Shown: positions 28,101 through 34,890, numbered from the stretch's first letter. The stretch is DNA of 64,000 bases from Kribbella sandramycini (GCF_013131805.1 NZ_JABJRC010000009.1:310001-374000), one strand, 5' to 3'. Numbers and translations are program-made. Notes: a model not told the origin generated them from the letters alone.

Positions 28101-28452
28101 GCAACAACAGCCGTCCCGGGTCGGGCGGGAGGCGCGGGCGGACGAACCCGTCTACCGCGGCGCCAAGGAAGGCACCGATCCGCTCGCGCTGCGCAAGGGC
28201 GTGGACTACAAACTCGACGTCAACGGAATGGTGAAGCCGAACGCGGGGATGTCGACCAACACCGTGCCCGGTAACCTGCCTCGGGGATTCAGCCCGCGGC
28301 TGATCGACCGGTCCTCGGTGAGTCCGCAACTGGCGATCCGGCAGACCGGTAACCCCGCGACCAGTACGCACTTCGAGATCGTGCCGAGAGCCGGCGTCCA
28401 GCTCACCGAGGACGCCTATCTCCAACTGGTCAACGCGATCAAGTTTCTCTAG
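22144..28452 (+). CDS. RHS-repeat polymorphic toxin
   Basis: 2102 residues from ATG 22144 behind AGGAGG; the frame is open further upstream but only this start gives a signal peptide (VARTAVAVGLAVTMVL). About 200-330 resemble the SpvB/RHS entry (IGGPEPSVALSYSSGALDGL). From ~750 to 1790 there are many YD/RHS repeats (YDAIGRQTETVDGLNRP, YDVQGRKIEENDPDKG, GYDEVGNTTRRTANG). The RHS core ends with DPDTGLVQLGARQYD and FISVDPI...NGYGYANHNPVSY near 1775-1825. After this come a hydrophobic helix (~1828-1850), an amphipathic Trp/Lys/Val segment (~1868-1925), a Gln/Asn/Arg-rich linker (~1928-1999) and a compact C-terminal domain (2001-2102) that is the likely toxin. A small gene follows after 12 nt. Confidence 0.9.
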   Translation: MPSRRLVARTAVAVGLAVTMVLSVQQQGITAAAATRPDPKFNATEYASIDGRTAKSVPRPANATAAREFRGATAVQWPTAGSAEVAVPQPAANGTWQLALNGGRVNERAQAGQLPVWVAPTAATAREVLSKGTTAAPSKIKIDLLGRRGDTLELKVSRADGSAKSGHVTVGVDYREFRETYGGDWATRLRFTVQRDGKTVVIPSRNNGSGAVVADVPVGPQAQTFAVAAGESSGGGDYKKPESGDGSATWSIGGSSGDFEWQLPLDAPPAIGGPEPSVALSYSSGALDGLSSATNNQTSLIGQGFTTTGGGSIERRYRTCSKDLNGNNGTRKTGDLCFAGDSLNISVNGKSGDLVLAKKDASGEVWRMRGDDGAIIERLGGATNGDDGTAAADKGEYWRMTSPDGTKYYFGLNRLPGWATGKEETKSASTVPVFGNHSGEQCHKTAFADSWCQQAYEWNLDYVVDRHGNTMSLFYNTETDRYARNLTKASVSTYVRASAVKRIEYGQVDGQVFTQKPVGQVLYTMAERCTPLPCGPTQKATYPDTPWDLTCASTTNCDNHYTPTFWTQLRLDKVTTQVWRAATSKHEDVHSWSLRQEYLRADNSSPALWLKEVAPTGHVGSTPIQMPTTSFDGIALGNRVDTGSDTVPPLEWFRINAVHGGTGGDLAVNYSGIDCQPTGLPAPDNNDRRCRPQKWSLLDTSPDRTDWFHKYVVTSVQETDRTVSATDPWQAPVPVVTNVQYLDKPAWRFEEQDAGTDLKESTWSQWRGFGRVKVVKGRADEPQSVNETLYFRGLDGDRTAAGGTKDIKVKDSTGVEVDDLNEYAGQPREQLVYKGATVLNKSIADYYLSAPTATMTRPWGTLTARYSGQKQLTQYQPTDTGTLRIDTQNSYDASGRLTSKDEAGDLADTTDDSCTRYTYVENATKNLRELPARLQQVGKRCDQPFTNADVLTDERLFYDNATSVTAVPTKGLVTRAERLAGFDAAGQPKYELSYTAKYDAIGRQTETVDGLNRPTTRAYSPAYGPIQKITDTSANGQQVVKELEPAFGFETAVQMPDGRRGVRQLDAVGRVAKTWDSGHATSGPADLEFEYKLRDDGPSLVTTKRRVKSGTYDVSYDLYDGLGRIRQTHEQSPRGGWLVTDNRYDSRGLEVKVNGPYYTATLAEGELKLVDEATLPKQEVTTWDEAERPKQQAFKSMGVQKWAIDHDISTNRQSIDPPAGQTPTTRIMDVDGNLTELRQYHGDSPTGPYDSTKYAYWPTGALKSVTDPGGNVWSYKYDVQGRKIEENDPDKGISKFEYDAADQLVSTTDARGTKLYNSYDINGRKTATRLNAPDGPLQSEWKFDTLAAGRPTSSTRYVTKDGKTEAYTTAITGYDSSGRTTGTTVTLPESEGKLAGAYTIGQTYTDDGKVATRSLPAAGGLGAETLNFGYNNQGLPTSLAGQDTYVRQLSYTPFEDADVLTLGTASGPFVQQKFEYDQITRRVSRVVVDKELSPRRVSDTRYDYDPGGNIKKISDIAPEGSGEATDTQCFDYDYMSRLTQAWTPKPGQDNGPGDCAAAPAAADLGGPAAYWQQWTFDKSGNRKTEKTTTTAGTTTSTYEYGSAKPHAVTAVTTTGPAGTKTKTFGYDEVGNTTRRTANGVDEILEWDAEDRLTKTTKGATGTSAVYNADGQRLLRRDSAGTTLYLGETELKLDKTGQTVTGTRYYGFGDRVVAVRTAQNLSWLLGDLQGTPLTAIDATTQVVQKRRVLPYGEARGAAPASWPGQRDFHGGTNDPDTGLVQLGARQYDKSIGRFISVDPIIDLSDPRQMNGYGYANHNPVSYNDASGELAIVVVVPVLIIVLIVALMLQAALQSYQQEIQMVSFREEVQNVWDVLKWAWKSVVKLVKVVWTVVVTLWKLIWVVVMYIVEKAVIIYKTIIKHVADKKKPRNNHKAQRNSNNNGNSSRGNQGNRGNQGKSKAQEGNPGKPQPPRQPRQQQQPRKPKGQQQQQPSRVGREARADEPVYRGAKEGTDPLALRKGVDYKLDVNGMVKPNAGMSTNTVPGNLPRGFSPRLIDRSSVSPQLAIRQTGNPATSTHFEIVPRAGVQLTEDAYLQLVNAIKFL

Positions 28453-28464
28453 CTAGGAGCGAAT

Positions 28465-28761
28465 ATGACCCAGGCAGGCTGGCGGCTCGTCGCCCCGGAC
28501 GGTTTCGACGAGCTCGATTGGTTCGGGGTGGAGAGCCGCGGCCTGCTGATGGGTGGCCGGCTGGCGTACGGCGACCGCACGTTCCCCGTCATCGTCTACG
28601 ACCCGTACCGGCTATCCCAGGACGCCGAGGCCGAGACCGCGGACGGCGGCATCTTCTACGAAGGGAATGTCGTGTCCGTGCAGGGCCTCACCCGGGAGTC
28701 CGCCGAGGCGGCTGTCACCCGCCTCGGCGAGGCCGGCTTCCTCGACTGGCTACTGGGTTGA
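28465..28761 (+). CDS. hypothetical acidic protein, candidate immunity protein
   Basis: 98 residues, ATG 28465 behind TAGGAGCG. No family recognised. Acidic, compact and without signal or membrane segments (start MTQAGWRLVAPDGFDELDWF; end GEAGFLDWLLG). It lies 12 nt downstream of the RHS toxin gene on the same strand, the standard place for a cognate immunity gene. The function is inferred only from position, size and charge. Its last 12 nt overlap the convergent BASS gene. Confidence 0.7.
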   Translation: MTQAGWRLVAPDGFDELDWFGVESRGLLMGGRLAYGDRTFPVIVYDPYRLSQDAEAETADGGIFYEGNVVSVQGLTRESAEAAVTRLGEAGFLDWLLG

Positions 28762-29628
28762 GGCGGCCGGCGTCCGGCGGCTGAGCAGGTAGGCGACGAC
28801 TGCCGTCGGGAAGAACATCACGATGCCGTAGACGGCGACCGGGATCGACATCTCGCTGTTGTTCAGCAGTGACGGGCTGAGCGCGATGGCCAGGGCGAGG
28901 GTCGCGTTGTGGATGCCGATCTCCATCGAGCAGGCGATGGCCTGGCGCTCGCCGAGCCGGGCCGCCCGCGGGACGGCGTACCCGAGGCCGAGGCTGATCA
29001 CGTTCAGCAGGACGGCGATCAGGCCGACCGCGGCCAGGTAGTCGAGGAAGTTCGCGCGCTCGGTGTAGATCGCGGCGAAGATGACGAGCGCGAGCACCAC
29101 GGCCGAGCCGAGCTTGACCGGCCGCTCCATCCGGTCGGCGAACCCGGGTTTGCGGTTCCGGACCAGCATGCCGAGCGCGACCGGGACGAGGACGATCGCG
29201 AACACCTGCAGCATCTTGGCCGGTTGCAGGCCGAGCTGGCCGGAGTCGCCCATGAAATGCGCGATCGACAGGTTCACCACGATCGGCAGCGTGATCACCG
29301 CGAGGACCGAGTTCACCGCGGTCAGCGTCACGTTGAGCGCAACGTCGCCGCCGGCCAGATGGCTGAACAGGTTGGCCGTCGTCCCGCCCGGCGAGGCGAC
29401 CAGCAACATCATGCCCACGGCCAGCGCCGGGGCGAGGCCGAACAGCTCCACCAGCCCGAAACAGATCACCGGCAGCAACACGATCTGGGTGCCGAGCGCA
29501 ACCAGTACCGCCTTGGGCATCCGCGCGACCCGCGCGAAGTCGCCGGTCGTCAGGCTCAGGCCGAGGCCGAACATGATGATCGCCAGCGCGATCGGCAGCA
29601 GCACCGAAGTGAGAACCGAGTCGGACAA
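28750..29628 (-). CDS. bile acid:sodium symporter (BASS) family transporter
   Basis: 292 residues, about nine to ten predicted helices. I choose TTG 29628 behind GGGGAG because the frame upstream is antisense to the VanZ-RDD gene. Family signatures: FGLGLSLTTGDFARVARMPK near the start, ASPGGTTANLFSHLAGGDVALN in the middle and a SMEIGIHNATLALAIA segment near the end. Members move organic anions (bile acids, pantoate, pyruvate-like acids) with sodium; substrate here unknown. The ACR3 arsenite family is more distant. Confidence 0.85.
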   Translation of the reverse strand: MSDSVLTSVLLPIALAIIMFGLGLSLTTGDFARVARMPKAVLVALGTQIVLLPVICFGLVELFGLAPALAVGMMLLVASPGGTTANLFSHLAGGDVALNVTLTAVNSVLAVITLPIVVNLSIAHFMGDSGQLGLQPAKMLQVFAIVLVPVALGMLVRNRKPGFADRMERPVKLGSAVVLALVIFAAIYTERANFLDYLAAVGLIAVLLNVISLGLGYAVPRAARLGERQAIACSMEIGIHNATLALAIALSPSLLNNSEMSIPVAVYGIVMFFPTAVVAYLLSRRTPAASTQ

Positions 29629-29672
29629 AGTGCGCTCCCCGTGTAGACCCCGAACTGTGGAGGAACAGGGTC

Positions 29673-30791
29673 CTATCCGCGGCGGCTGTTCGTCCAGATG
29701 TCGGCGCGGTCGTCGACGATGGTCAGGCCGCTGACGACGCCGGAGAGGCCGGGGTGGCCGCGTGGGCGCCAGGCGAGGATCAAGGCGGCGACGGGGTAGA
29801 GCTGGTAGAGGCTCTCGGCAACGGGGACGTAGCGGGAGAGGCCGAAGAGCATGAAGTAGCCGAAGGAGCCGAAGAGCAGGGCCAGGATCATCTTGGGGCC
29901 TGCCGGTCGGCCGTCGGGGCGGGCGCGGCGGAGGCGGACGGACATTTGGCCGATGGTGGCTTGGCGCGGGCTGAGCGACGGGAGCGCGAGCAGGAGCAGA
30001 GCGGGCAGCCAGGTGGTGAGGACGACGCCGAGCAATTTGCCGCCGGGGGTGTCGTCGATCCAGACGTCGAACGCGCCCCGGACCAGCAGCGTGACGAACA
30101 CACCGAGGATGGCGCCGAAGGCGGTGACGGCGATCAGGTCGACGAGCATGCCGAGCAGCCGGCGGCGGGTGGTGACCGGCCGCGGCGTCCCGGGTTGGAC
30201 GTCGGCTCGCGGGTGGTCGAGAACGCGCAGTACCGGCGCGAACAGCAGGCCGATCGCGGTGCCGGCGGTGTTGGTGAGCAGGTCGTCGACGTCGAAGAGC
30301 CGGTACGGGCACTCGAAGAGGAACCAGTTGCCGGTCAGCTGGGTGAGCTCGATCAGCAACGAGATCCCGAGCCCGATCAGCACGATCACGACCGGGCGGC
30401 GTTTGGTGTAGTGCCGGAGGTAGGCGCCGAGCGGGACGAACAGGAACACGTTGAACACGAGCTGCTGGACGGCGGGGTTCGCGAGGAAGGCGCTGACGCC
30501 GAAGCCGCGCCGCTCCTTCGCGATGTCATGCACGAACTGGAACGGGTTCAGCTGCGGACGCGTGAGCGCCTCGTGCGCCGCGCACCAGGTGTCGTCGATC
30601 GTCGGCACCGGGAACAGCACGTACGCGACCAGCGCGAACCCGTAGATCAGCGAGCTGAACGCGAGCAGCGTCGACCCGAAGCCGAGCTCGCCGCGCCGCC
30701 GGTAACTGCGATAGACGAAGGGCGTCAGCAACACCAGGGCGAGCAGCCCGCCGAACAAGATGGCCAGCACTGCCGGCAGAACCCTGGACAC
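29673..30791 (-). CDS. VanZ-RDD fusion membrane protein
   Basis: 372 residues from GTG 30791. The N-terminal half is a VanZ-like domain (NPFQFVHDI, QQLVFNVFLFVPLGAYLRHY, SLLIELTQLTGNW, FDVDDLLTNTAGTAIG). The C-terminal half is an RDD domain (RRRLLGMLVDLIAVTAFGAI, with Arg and Asp-rich helices, and QATIGQMSVRLR). VanZ domains are linked to glycopeptide/lipoglycopeptide tolerance and RDD domains to transport, but neither has a settled mechanism. TACAGT lies 7 nt before the GTG. The two domains occur both as separate proteins and fused in actinobacteria. Confidence 0.85.
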   Translation of the reverse strand: MSRVLPAVLAILFGGLLALVLLTPFVYRSYRRRGELGFGSTLLAFSSLIYGFALVAYVLFPVPTIDDTWCAAHEALTRPQLNPFQFVHDIAKERRGFGVSAFLANPAVQQLVFNVFLFVPLGAYLRHYTKRRPVVIVLIGLGISLLIELTQLTGNWFLFECPYRLFDVDDLLTNTAGTAIGLLFAPVLRVLDHPRADVQPGTPRPVTTRRRLLGMLVDLIAVTAFGAILGVFVTLLVRGAFDVWIDDTPGGKLLGVVLTTWLPALLLLALPSLSPRQATIGQMSVRLRRARPDGRPAGPKMILALLFGSFGYFMLFGLSRYVPVAESLYQLYPVAALILAWRPRGHPGLSGVVSGLTIVDDRADIWTNSRRG

Positions 30792-30798
30792 CCCGCCG

Positions 30799-30804
30799 AC
30801 TGTA
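30799..30804 (-). promoter_or_regulatory. candidate leaderless -10 box of VanZ-RDD gene
   Basis: TACAGT on the minus strand, 7 nt before GTG 30791; no ribosome site seen. Confidence 0.4.
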
Positions 30805-30825
30805 GCGGACTGTGATCAGCTCATC

Positions 30826-31731
30826 TCAGAAGGTGAGGACGACCTTGCCGTTCAGGCCGCCGGCCGCGAACCGCTCCTGCGCCGCCCGTGCCTGGTGGAT
30901 CGAGTACGTGCTGTCGACGCGAGCCCGCAGGACACCGTCGTCCACCAGCTTCATCAATGTCGCGAGCCGGGCACCGTCCTCGGCGACCTGGACGTTCGTG
31001 CTGGCGATCCCGCGCGCCGACAGGTCCGGGACCGGGCCGGCCTCGGTCGCGATCGAGGCGAGCCGGCCGCCGTCCCGGAGTGCCTCCTCCGGCCTGATGC
31101 CGGCGGTGTCGAGAATCCCGTCGTACGCCGAAGCGGACAATGCGTGCGCATTCGTGCAGGCCGTGGTCGCGCCGAGCGCCATCGCCCGCTCCAGCTGGGC
31201 GTCCCGAGAGACCAGCGCATCCACGACGACGCCGTCCCGCCGGGCCAGCTGAACCGCGAGCCCGCCGACGGCGCCCACCGCACCCGTCACCAGCAACCGC
31301 TGCCCAGCCGACAGGCCGAGCCACTCAACGGCCTGCGACGCTGTCAGCGCCGGCAACGGCAGCGTCGCGGCCTCGGCCAGACTGGCCGCCGTGGGCGCGG
31401 GCGCGAGCACCCGCTCCGGCAGCGCGACCAGATCGGCCCACGTGCCCTTCCCCGCGGCCAGCTGCGCCGACATCCCGACCACCCGCTGCCCGACGTCGAA
31501 CGAGCTACTCCCCGGATCGACCACGATGCCGGCGACATCCCAGCCCAAGATCATCGGCAGCGCCGGCACCCCACCACGGATCTCGTCGGCCCGCGTCTTC
31601 ACATCGACCGGATTGAGGCTGCTGGCAACAACCCGCACGAGCACCTCGCCCGGCCCGGCCACCGCGTCCGCCACCTCCCGAACCTCAAGAACCTCGGGAC
31701 CGCCGAACCGACTGATCGTAAGTGCGCGCAT
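30826..31731 (-). CDS. NADP-dependent quinone oxidoreductase-like protein (zinc-free MDR family)
   Basis: 301 residues. GroES-like N-terminal domain (GGPEVLEVREVADAVAGPGE, ASSLNPVDVKTR, LGWDVAGIVVDPGSSSFDVG) and a Rossmann domain with VTGAVGAVGGLAVQLAR near residue 150. Zinc-binding Cys residues of classical alcohol dehydrogenases are absent, so quinone reductase/enoyl reductase chemistry is more likely. ATG 31731 is 54 nt from the divergent HEAT-like gene. Physiological substrate unknown. Confidence 0.88.
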   Translation of the reverse strand: MRALTISRFGGPEVLEVREVADAVAGPGEVLVRVVASSLNPVDVKTRADEIRGGVPALPMILGWDVAGIVVDPGSSSFDVGQRVVGMSAQLAAGKGTWADLVALPERVLAPAPTAASLAEAATLPLPALTASQAVEWLGLSAGQRLLVTGAVGAVGGLAVQLARRDGVVVDALVSRDAQLERAMALGATTACTNAHALSASAYDGILDTAGIRPEEALRDGGRLASIATEAGPVPDLSARGIASTNVQVAEDGARLATLMKLVDDGVLRARVDSTYSIHQARAAQERFAAGGLNGKVVLTF

Positions 31732-31772
31732 CCGCCCAGTATCGGCCTCCGAAGGTGCACCCCAGGGCGTCG

Positions 31773-31778
31773 TACGCT
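31773..31778 (+). promoter_or_regulatory. candidate leaderless -10 box of HEAT-like gene
   Basis: TACGCT 6 nt before ATG 31785; no ribosome site. Confidence 0.4.
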
Positions 31779-31784
31779 GCGGCG

Positions 31785-32582
31785 ATGAGGTGGAAGTCGC
31801 ACAGGGAAATGGTCGAGTGGATCCTGAACGATCCGGGGATCCAGGCCGAGCGCGCGGCCGCCCTCGCCGCCGACCCGGAGCACGTCGAGCGGGAGCGGCT
31901 GTACGCCGAGGCCGCCGCCGACCTGCTGCCCCAGTTGCAGTCGCTGATTCCCGAGTTCGACGCGCACGGGTTCCAGATCCGGCACGTCAGCGACCTCACG
32001 CAACGTGCCATCTTCGTCAAGGACGCGTCGGGCGAGGTCGTCGAGCGGCGCCAGATCGATTACCGGCCGGCGATTCCGCTGCTCGCCCAGTGGTTGCCCA
32101 AGGTCACCTACTACCCGCTGGCCTCCGATATCGCCCACGTACTCAGTCCGGTCGCGGCGCGCAAGTACTCCGTACCGGTTTTCCTGGAGCTGACTCGGAA
32201 CCCGCCGCCGGTGGACCATCCCCAGTCCGATTGGGGGATGGCGCACTGGCAGACCCAGCTCCGCGAGACGATCTGCAGCGGCCTGGCGAAGCAGGCCACG
32301 CCGGCTGTTGCGGACGAGCTGATCGACCTGGTCCGCGATCAATCGCTCGGCGACCTTCGGGTCTCGCTGATCGGCACCGGCTTGCCGAAGACCAAGGACC
32401 CGCGGATGCCGGAGGTGTTGATGGAGCTGTTGTCCGATCCGAGCGAACGCATTCAGGCCGCGGCCCTCTTGGCGCTCGGCAAACTCCGGCACGAGCCCGC
32501 GCGGACGCATCTGGAGGCGGTGGCTGCCGCGGGTGGCGAGCTCGCGCCGTATGCGAAGCGGGCGCTCAAGCGGTTCACATAG
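31785..32582 (+). CDS. hypothetical protein with C-terminal HEAT-like repeats
   Basis: 265 residues, ATG 31785 with TACGCT 6 nt upstream. No confident family. The first 180 residues are mixed alpha/beta and soluble (RWKSHREMVEWILNDPGIQ, then a central segment with WGMAHWQTQLRETICSGLAK). The last ~90 residues look like paired HEAT/armadillo-type helices (MPEVLMELLSDPSERIQAAA, LLALGKLRHEPARTHLEAV), which commonly serve protein-protein contacts. Alone between two divergent/convergent neighbours; the last 8 nt overlap the MAPEG gene on the other strand. Confidence 0.7.
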   Translation: MRWKSHREMVEWILNDPGIQAERAAALAADPEHVERERLYAEAAADLLPQLQSLIPEFDAHGFQIRHVSDLTQRAIFVKDASGEVVERRQIDYRPAIPLLAQWLPKVTYYPLASDIAHVLSPVAARKYSVPVFLELTRNPPPVDHPQSDWGMAHWQTQLRETICSGLAKQATPAVADELIDLVRDQSLGDLRVSLIGTGLPKTKDPRMPEVLMELLSDPSERIQAAALLALGKLRHEPARTHLEAVAAAGGELAPYAKRALKRFT

Positions 32583-32967
32583 CCACGATCGCGGTTGCTC
32601 CGATGGCCAGGCCGACGAGGTAGGTGCCGAGGGCGCCGATGTCGCGGAGGGGGCCGTGGGCGGCGAGGGTTTTGGCCGTGAGCATGCCGATGGCGTGGGC
32701 GAGGCGGACGGCGAGGGCGGCGATGGCCAGGGCGTCGACGAGTGGGCTGTCGGTGAGGGTCGAGCAGACCAGGATCAGGACGAGCAGGGTGGGGATGTAC
32801 TCGGCCGCGTTGCCGTGGGCGCGCTGGGCGATCAGGAGGCGATCGGCGGGGTCGGTGGGCTGCTGGTTGCCGGCGCCGCGGAGGACGCGCTGCCGGGTGA
32901 CGTTGGCGCCGAGCAGGAAGAGCAGGATGCCGAGCAGGGCCATGCAGGTGACGGTCACGGTGGTCAT
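32575..32967 (-). CDS. MAPEG family membrane protein (glutathione S-transferase-like)
   Basis: 130 residues with four predicted helices. MAPEG signature: helix 1, NVTRQRVLRGAGNQQPTDPADRLL, then RAHGNAAEYIPTLLVLILV (the conserved Arg-x-x-x-Asn/Glu stretch contacting glutathione in microsomal GSTs), and AVRLAHAIGML. It is the last gene of a GshA-GshB operon and its ATG overlaps the GshB stop, so use of the thiol made by those two enzymes for conjugation of hydrophobic toxicants at the membrane is a natural reading. Confidence 0.85.
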   Translation of the reverse strand: MTTVTVTCMALLGILLFLLGANVTRQRVLRGAGNQQPTDPADRLLIAQRAHGNAAEYIPTLLVLILVCSTLTDSPLVDALAIAALAVRLAHAIGMLTAKTLAAHGPLRDIGALGTYLVGLAIGATAIVAM

Positions 32968-33917
32968 GTCAGAACTCCTTCACGGGTGAGGCGGCGAACG
33001 ATGGTTTCGCTGAGGTTGGTGCCGAGCAGGGCGTCGGTCTTGTGCATACCGCCGGGACACGTCACGTTGACCTCGATCAGCCGGCCGCCGATCACATCGG
33101 CGCCCGCGATGGCCAGGCCGTGCTGAACGAGGACCGGCCGCAGGGCGGCGGCGATCGCGAGATCGGCCGCGTCGATCGGTGCGACGGCGACCGGCGGTCC
33201 GATCCGGAAATCGGCGGCGGCTGGGCGACGCAGTACGGCGCCGACGATCTCACCGTCCAGGAGGAAGAGCCGTTTGTTGCCGTGCGCAACGGCTGGGAGG
33301 TACTGCTGGGCGATCACCTGCCGCCGTCCGCCGCGGGTCGCCGACTCCAGCAGCGACGTGGCCGCGTGGTCGTCGGGGACGAGCCACACGTCGAGCCCCG
33401 CGAAACCGTCGACCGGTTTGACGATCGCCGTCCCGGCCTGGGCGACGAAGTCCCGGAGGTCGGTGACCGAGGTCCCGACGGATGTCGGCGGGCACAGGTC
33501 GGGGAACCGTAAGGCGATCAGCTTCTCGTGGATCGCGCGGACGCCGTCGGCCCGGTTGATCACCCGGGTGCCCGCGAGATCGAGCAGGTACGTCGTGTGC
33601 AGGTAGCGCTCGTCGACCGGCGGGTCGATCCGCAGGTGGACGACGGCGAACTCGCTGACCGGGACGACGTCCGTCGTGAGCTCGTCGAACCAGGTCGGGT
33701 CGACGATCCAGCGGTGGTCGACGCCGGGGTGGCGCGGCCGGAGCCGGATGTGGTGCGCGCGGGCGACGAGTAGGCCGTCGACGACGGCGAGGTCCTCGGG
33801 GCCGCAGCACCAGACGGCATGGCCGAGTCGCTGGGTCGCGTCCATCATGCCGATGGTGGCGTCGATGTCGGCGGCCAGTCCGCCGAGCGGGTCGGTGACG
33901 AACAGGACGCCGTTCAT
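32964..33917 (-). CDS. gshB: glutathione synthetase-like ATP-grasp ligase
   Basis: 317 residues. N-terminal GshB domain (VHLRIDPPVDERYLHTTYLLDLA: the D-P-P-F/V-D-xx-Y motif), then an ATP-grasp domain (TAIVKPVDGFAGLDVWLV, VIAQQYLPAV, GNKRLFLLDGE) and the C-terminal metal-binding motif LIEVNVTCPGGMHKTDALLG, matching the EINVTSP motif of bacterial GshB. It would join glycine to gamma-glutamylcysteine. Overlaps both neighbours: ATG at 33917 in the end of gshA, stop in the MAPEG start. Confidence 0.83.
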   Translation of the reverse strand: MNGVLFVTDPLGGLAADIDATIGMMDATQRLGHAVWCCGPEDLAVVDGLLVARAHHIRLRPRHPGVDHRWIVDPTWFDELTTDVVPVSEFAVVHLRIDPPVDERYLHTTYLLDLAGTRVINRADGVRAIHEKLIALRFPDLCPPTSVGTSVTDLRDFVAQAGTAIVKPVDGFAGLDVWLVPDDHAATSLLESATRGGRRQVIAQQYLPAVAHGNKRLFLLDGEIVGAVLRRPAAADFRIGPPVAVAPIDAADLAIAAALRPVLVQHGLAIAGADVIGGRLIEVNVTCPGGMHKTDALLGTNLSETIVRRLTREGVLT

Positions 33918-34834
33918 GCGGCCAACTCCTTGCAGTGCAGGAGTTCGCCGGCCGCGGCGGCCTGCCAGTGTGCGGCGAGGTTGGTTCGTTCAGGTTCGAG
34001 TGCGCGCAGGACGGACCGGCGGCGCACGTCGTCGTACAGCAGGCTCGTCAGCGTCGTGATCACCTGATCGACGGCGCTCGGCTCCTGGGCGTCGAGGAAG
34101 CGAACCTCCAGGTACGTCGACCGCGGTCGGACCGGCGGGAACATGGTGGTCAGATGCTCGGCCGGGCCGCCGGTGGTGAAGACCGTCGCGCCGGCCGCGA
34201 ACGACGTGTACGCCGCGACTGGGTCGTCGCCGTACAGCAATCGATCGTCGAAACCGGTGCGGGCCGGGTCGAGCTCGAGCCAGGTGGCCAATCGGCCCTG
34301 AGGGCCGGAGCTGCGGGCGAACGTCGCGGCCAGGAACGGCGCCGCGAGGTTGAGCACCCGCCACTGCTCGGCCCCGGCGCGGCCAGGCCACCAGTCGAGG
34401 CAGATCTGGGTGGACGCCGTCCGGCGCATCATCCGGCGTCCGGCCGGTCCGATCGAGTCGAAGTGCCGGTGCATCGCGACGTACCGCGGGCTCGTCAGTT
34501 GGAGCGGGACCTCATGTTCGGGCCGCGGGTCGACCGGTAACGCGTACAGGGTGATTCGGTCGGCAGCCAGGCGTTTCGTGAGGCCTGCGACGGCGTTGCG
34601 GAGCTGGCCGGCCGGGTCGAGTCCGCACGGCAGGCTGAGCTCCAGCTGACCGCCCGGTTCGAAGCCGACGTACGGCGTACTGCCCGCGGCTTGCTGCGTC
34701 CGGCCGATCGGAACCGCGGCGCCGGTGACCGCGTCGGCGACCAGGAACTCCTGCTCGACGGCAACCCGGACACTGCGCCGGCGGCCCCGGGCGAACAGCG
34801 CCCCGACGAACGGTGACAGCTCCTGCGGGTTCAT
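33914..34834 (-). CDS. glutamate-cysteine ligase, GCS2/EgtA type
   Basis: 306 residues. ATG 34834 follows CAGGAGTGG; the frame is open upstream through the operator. GCS2 signatures: VRVAVEQEFLVAD near residue 25, PYVGFEPGGQLELSLPCG near 70, RTASTQICLDW near 145 and PRSTYLEVRFLDAQ near 250. Forms gamma-glutamylcysteine from Glu and Cys. In actinobacteria such enzymes usually serve ergothioneine synthesis (EgtA), but here the partner gene is GshB-like and no egtBCDE genes are adjacent, so glutathione or a relative is the likely product. First gene of a three-gene operon facing a MarR gene. Confidence 0.83.
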   Translation of the reverse strand: MNPQELSPFVGALFARGRRRSVRVAVEQEFLVADAVTGAAVPIGRTQQAAGSTPYVGFEPGGQLELSLPCGLDPAGQLRNAVAGLTKRLAADRITLYALPVDPRPEHEVPLQLTSPRYVAMHRHFDSIGPAGRRMMRRTASTQICLDWWPGRAGAEQWRVLNLAAPFLAATFARSSGPQGRLATWLELDPARTGFDDRLLYGDDPVAAYTSFAAGATVFTTGGPAEHLTTMFPPVRPRSTYLEVRFLDAQEPSAVDQVITTLTSLLYDDVRRRSVLRALEPERTNLAAHWQAAAAGELLHCKELAA

Positions 34835-34850
34835 GGCCACTCCTGATACT

Positions 34851-34888
34851 GTAAGGATTCCTGTCGAAATATTGGAAGGAATCCTTAC
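34851..34888. promoter_or_regulatory. MarR-type operator pair between gshA-like and marR genes
   Basis: Perfect inverted repeat with 12-bp arms GTAAGGATTCCT (34851-34862) and AGGAATCCTTAC (34877-34888), 14-nt spacer. Each arm is itself nearly palindromic (AGGA-T-TCCT and AAGGA-A-TCCTT, centres 23 bp apart), so two dimers could bind side by side. It ends 2 nt before the MarR GTG and 17 nt from the ligase ATG, fitting joint repression. Confidence 0.8.
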
Positions 34889-34890
34889 GA

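Noticed and set aside
25420..28425. 1001-codon minus frame opposite the RHS gene
   Set aside because: Composition is that of an antisense frame in GC-rich DNA (Arg/Val/Leu/Asp repeats); no domain seen.
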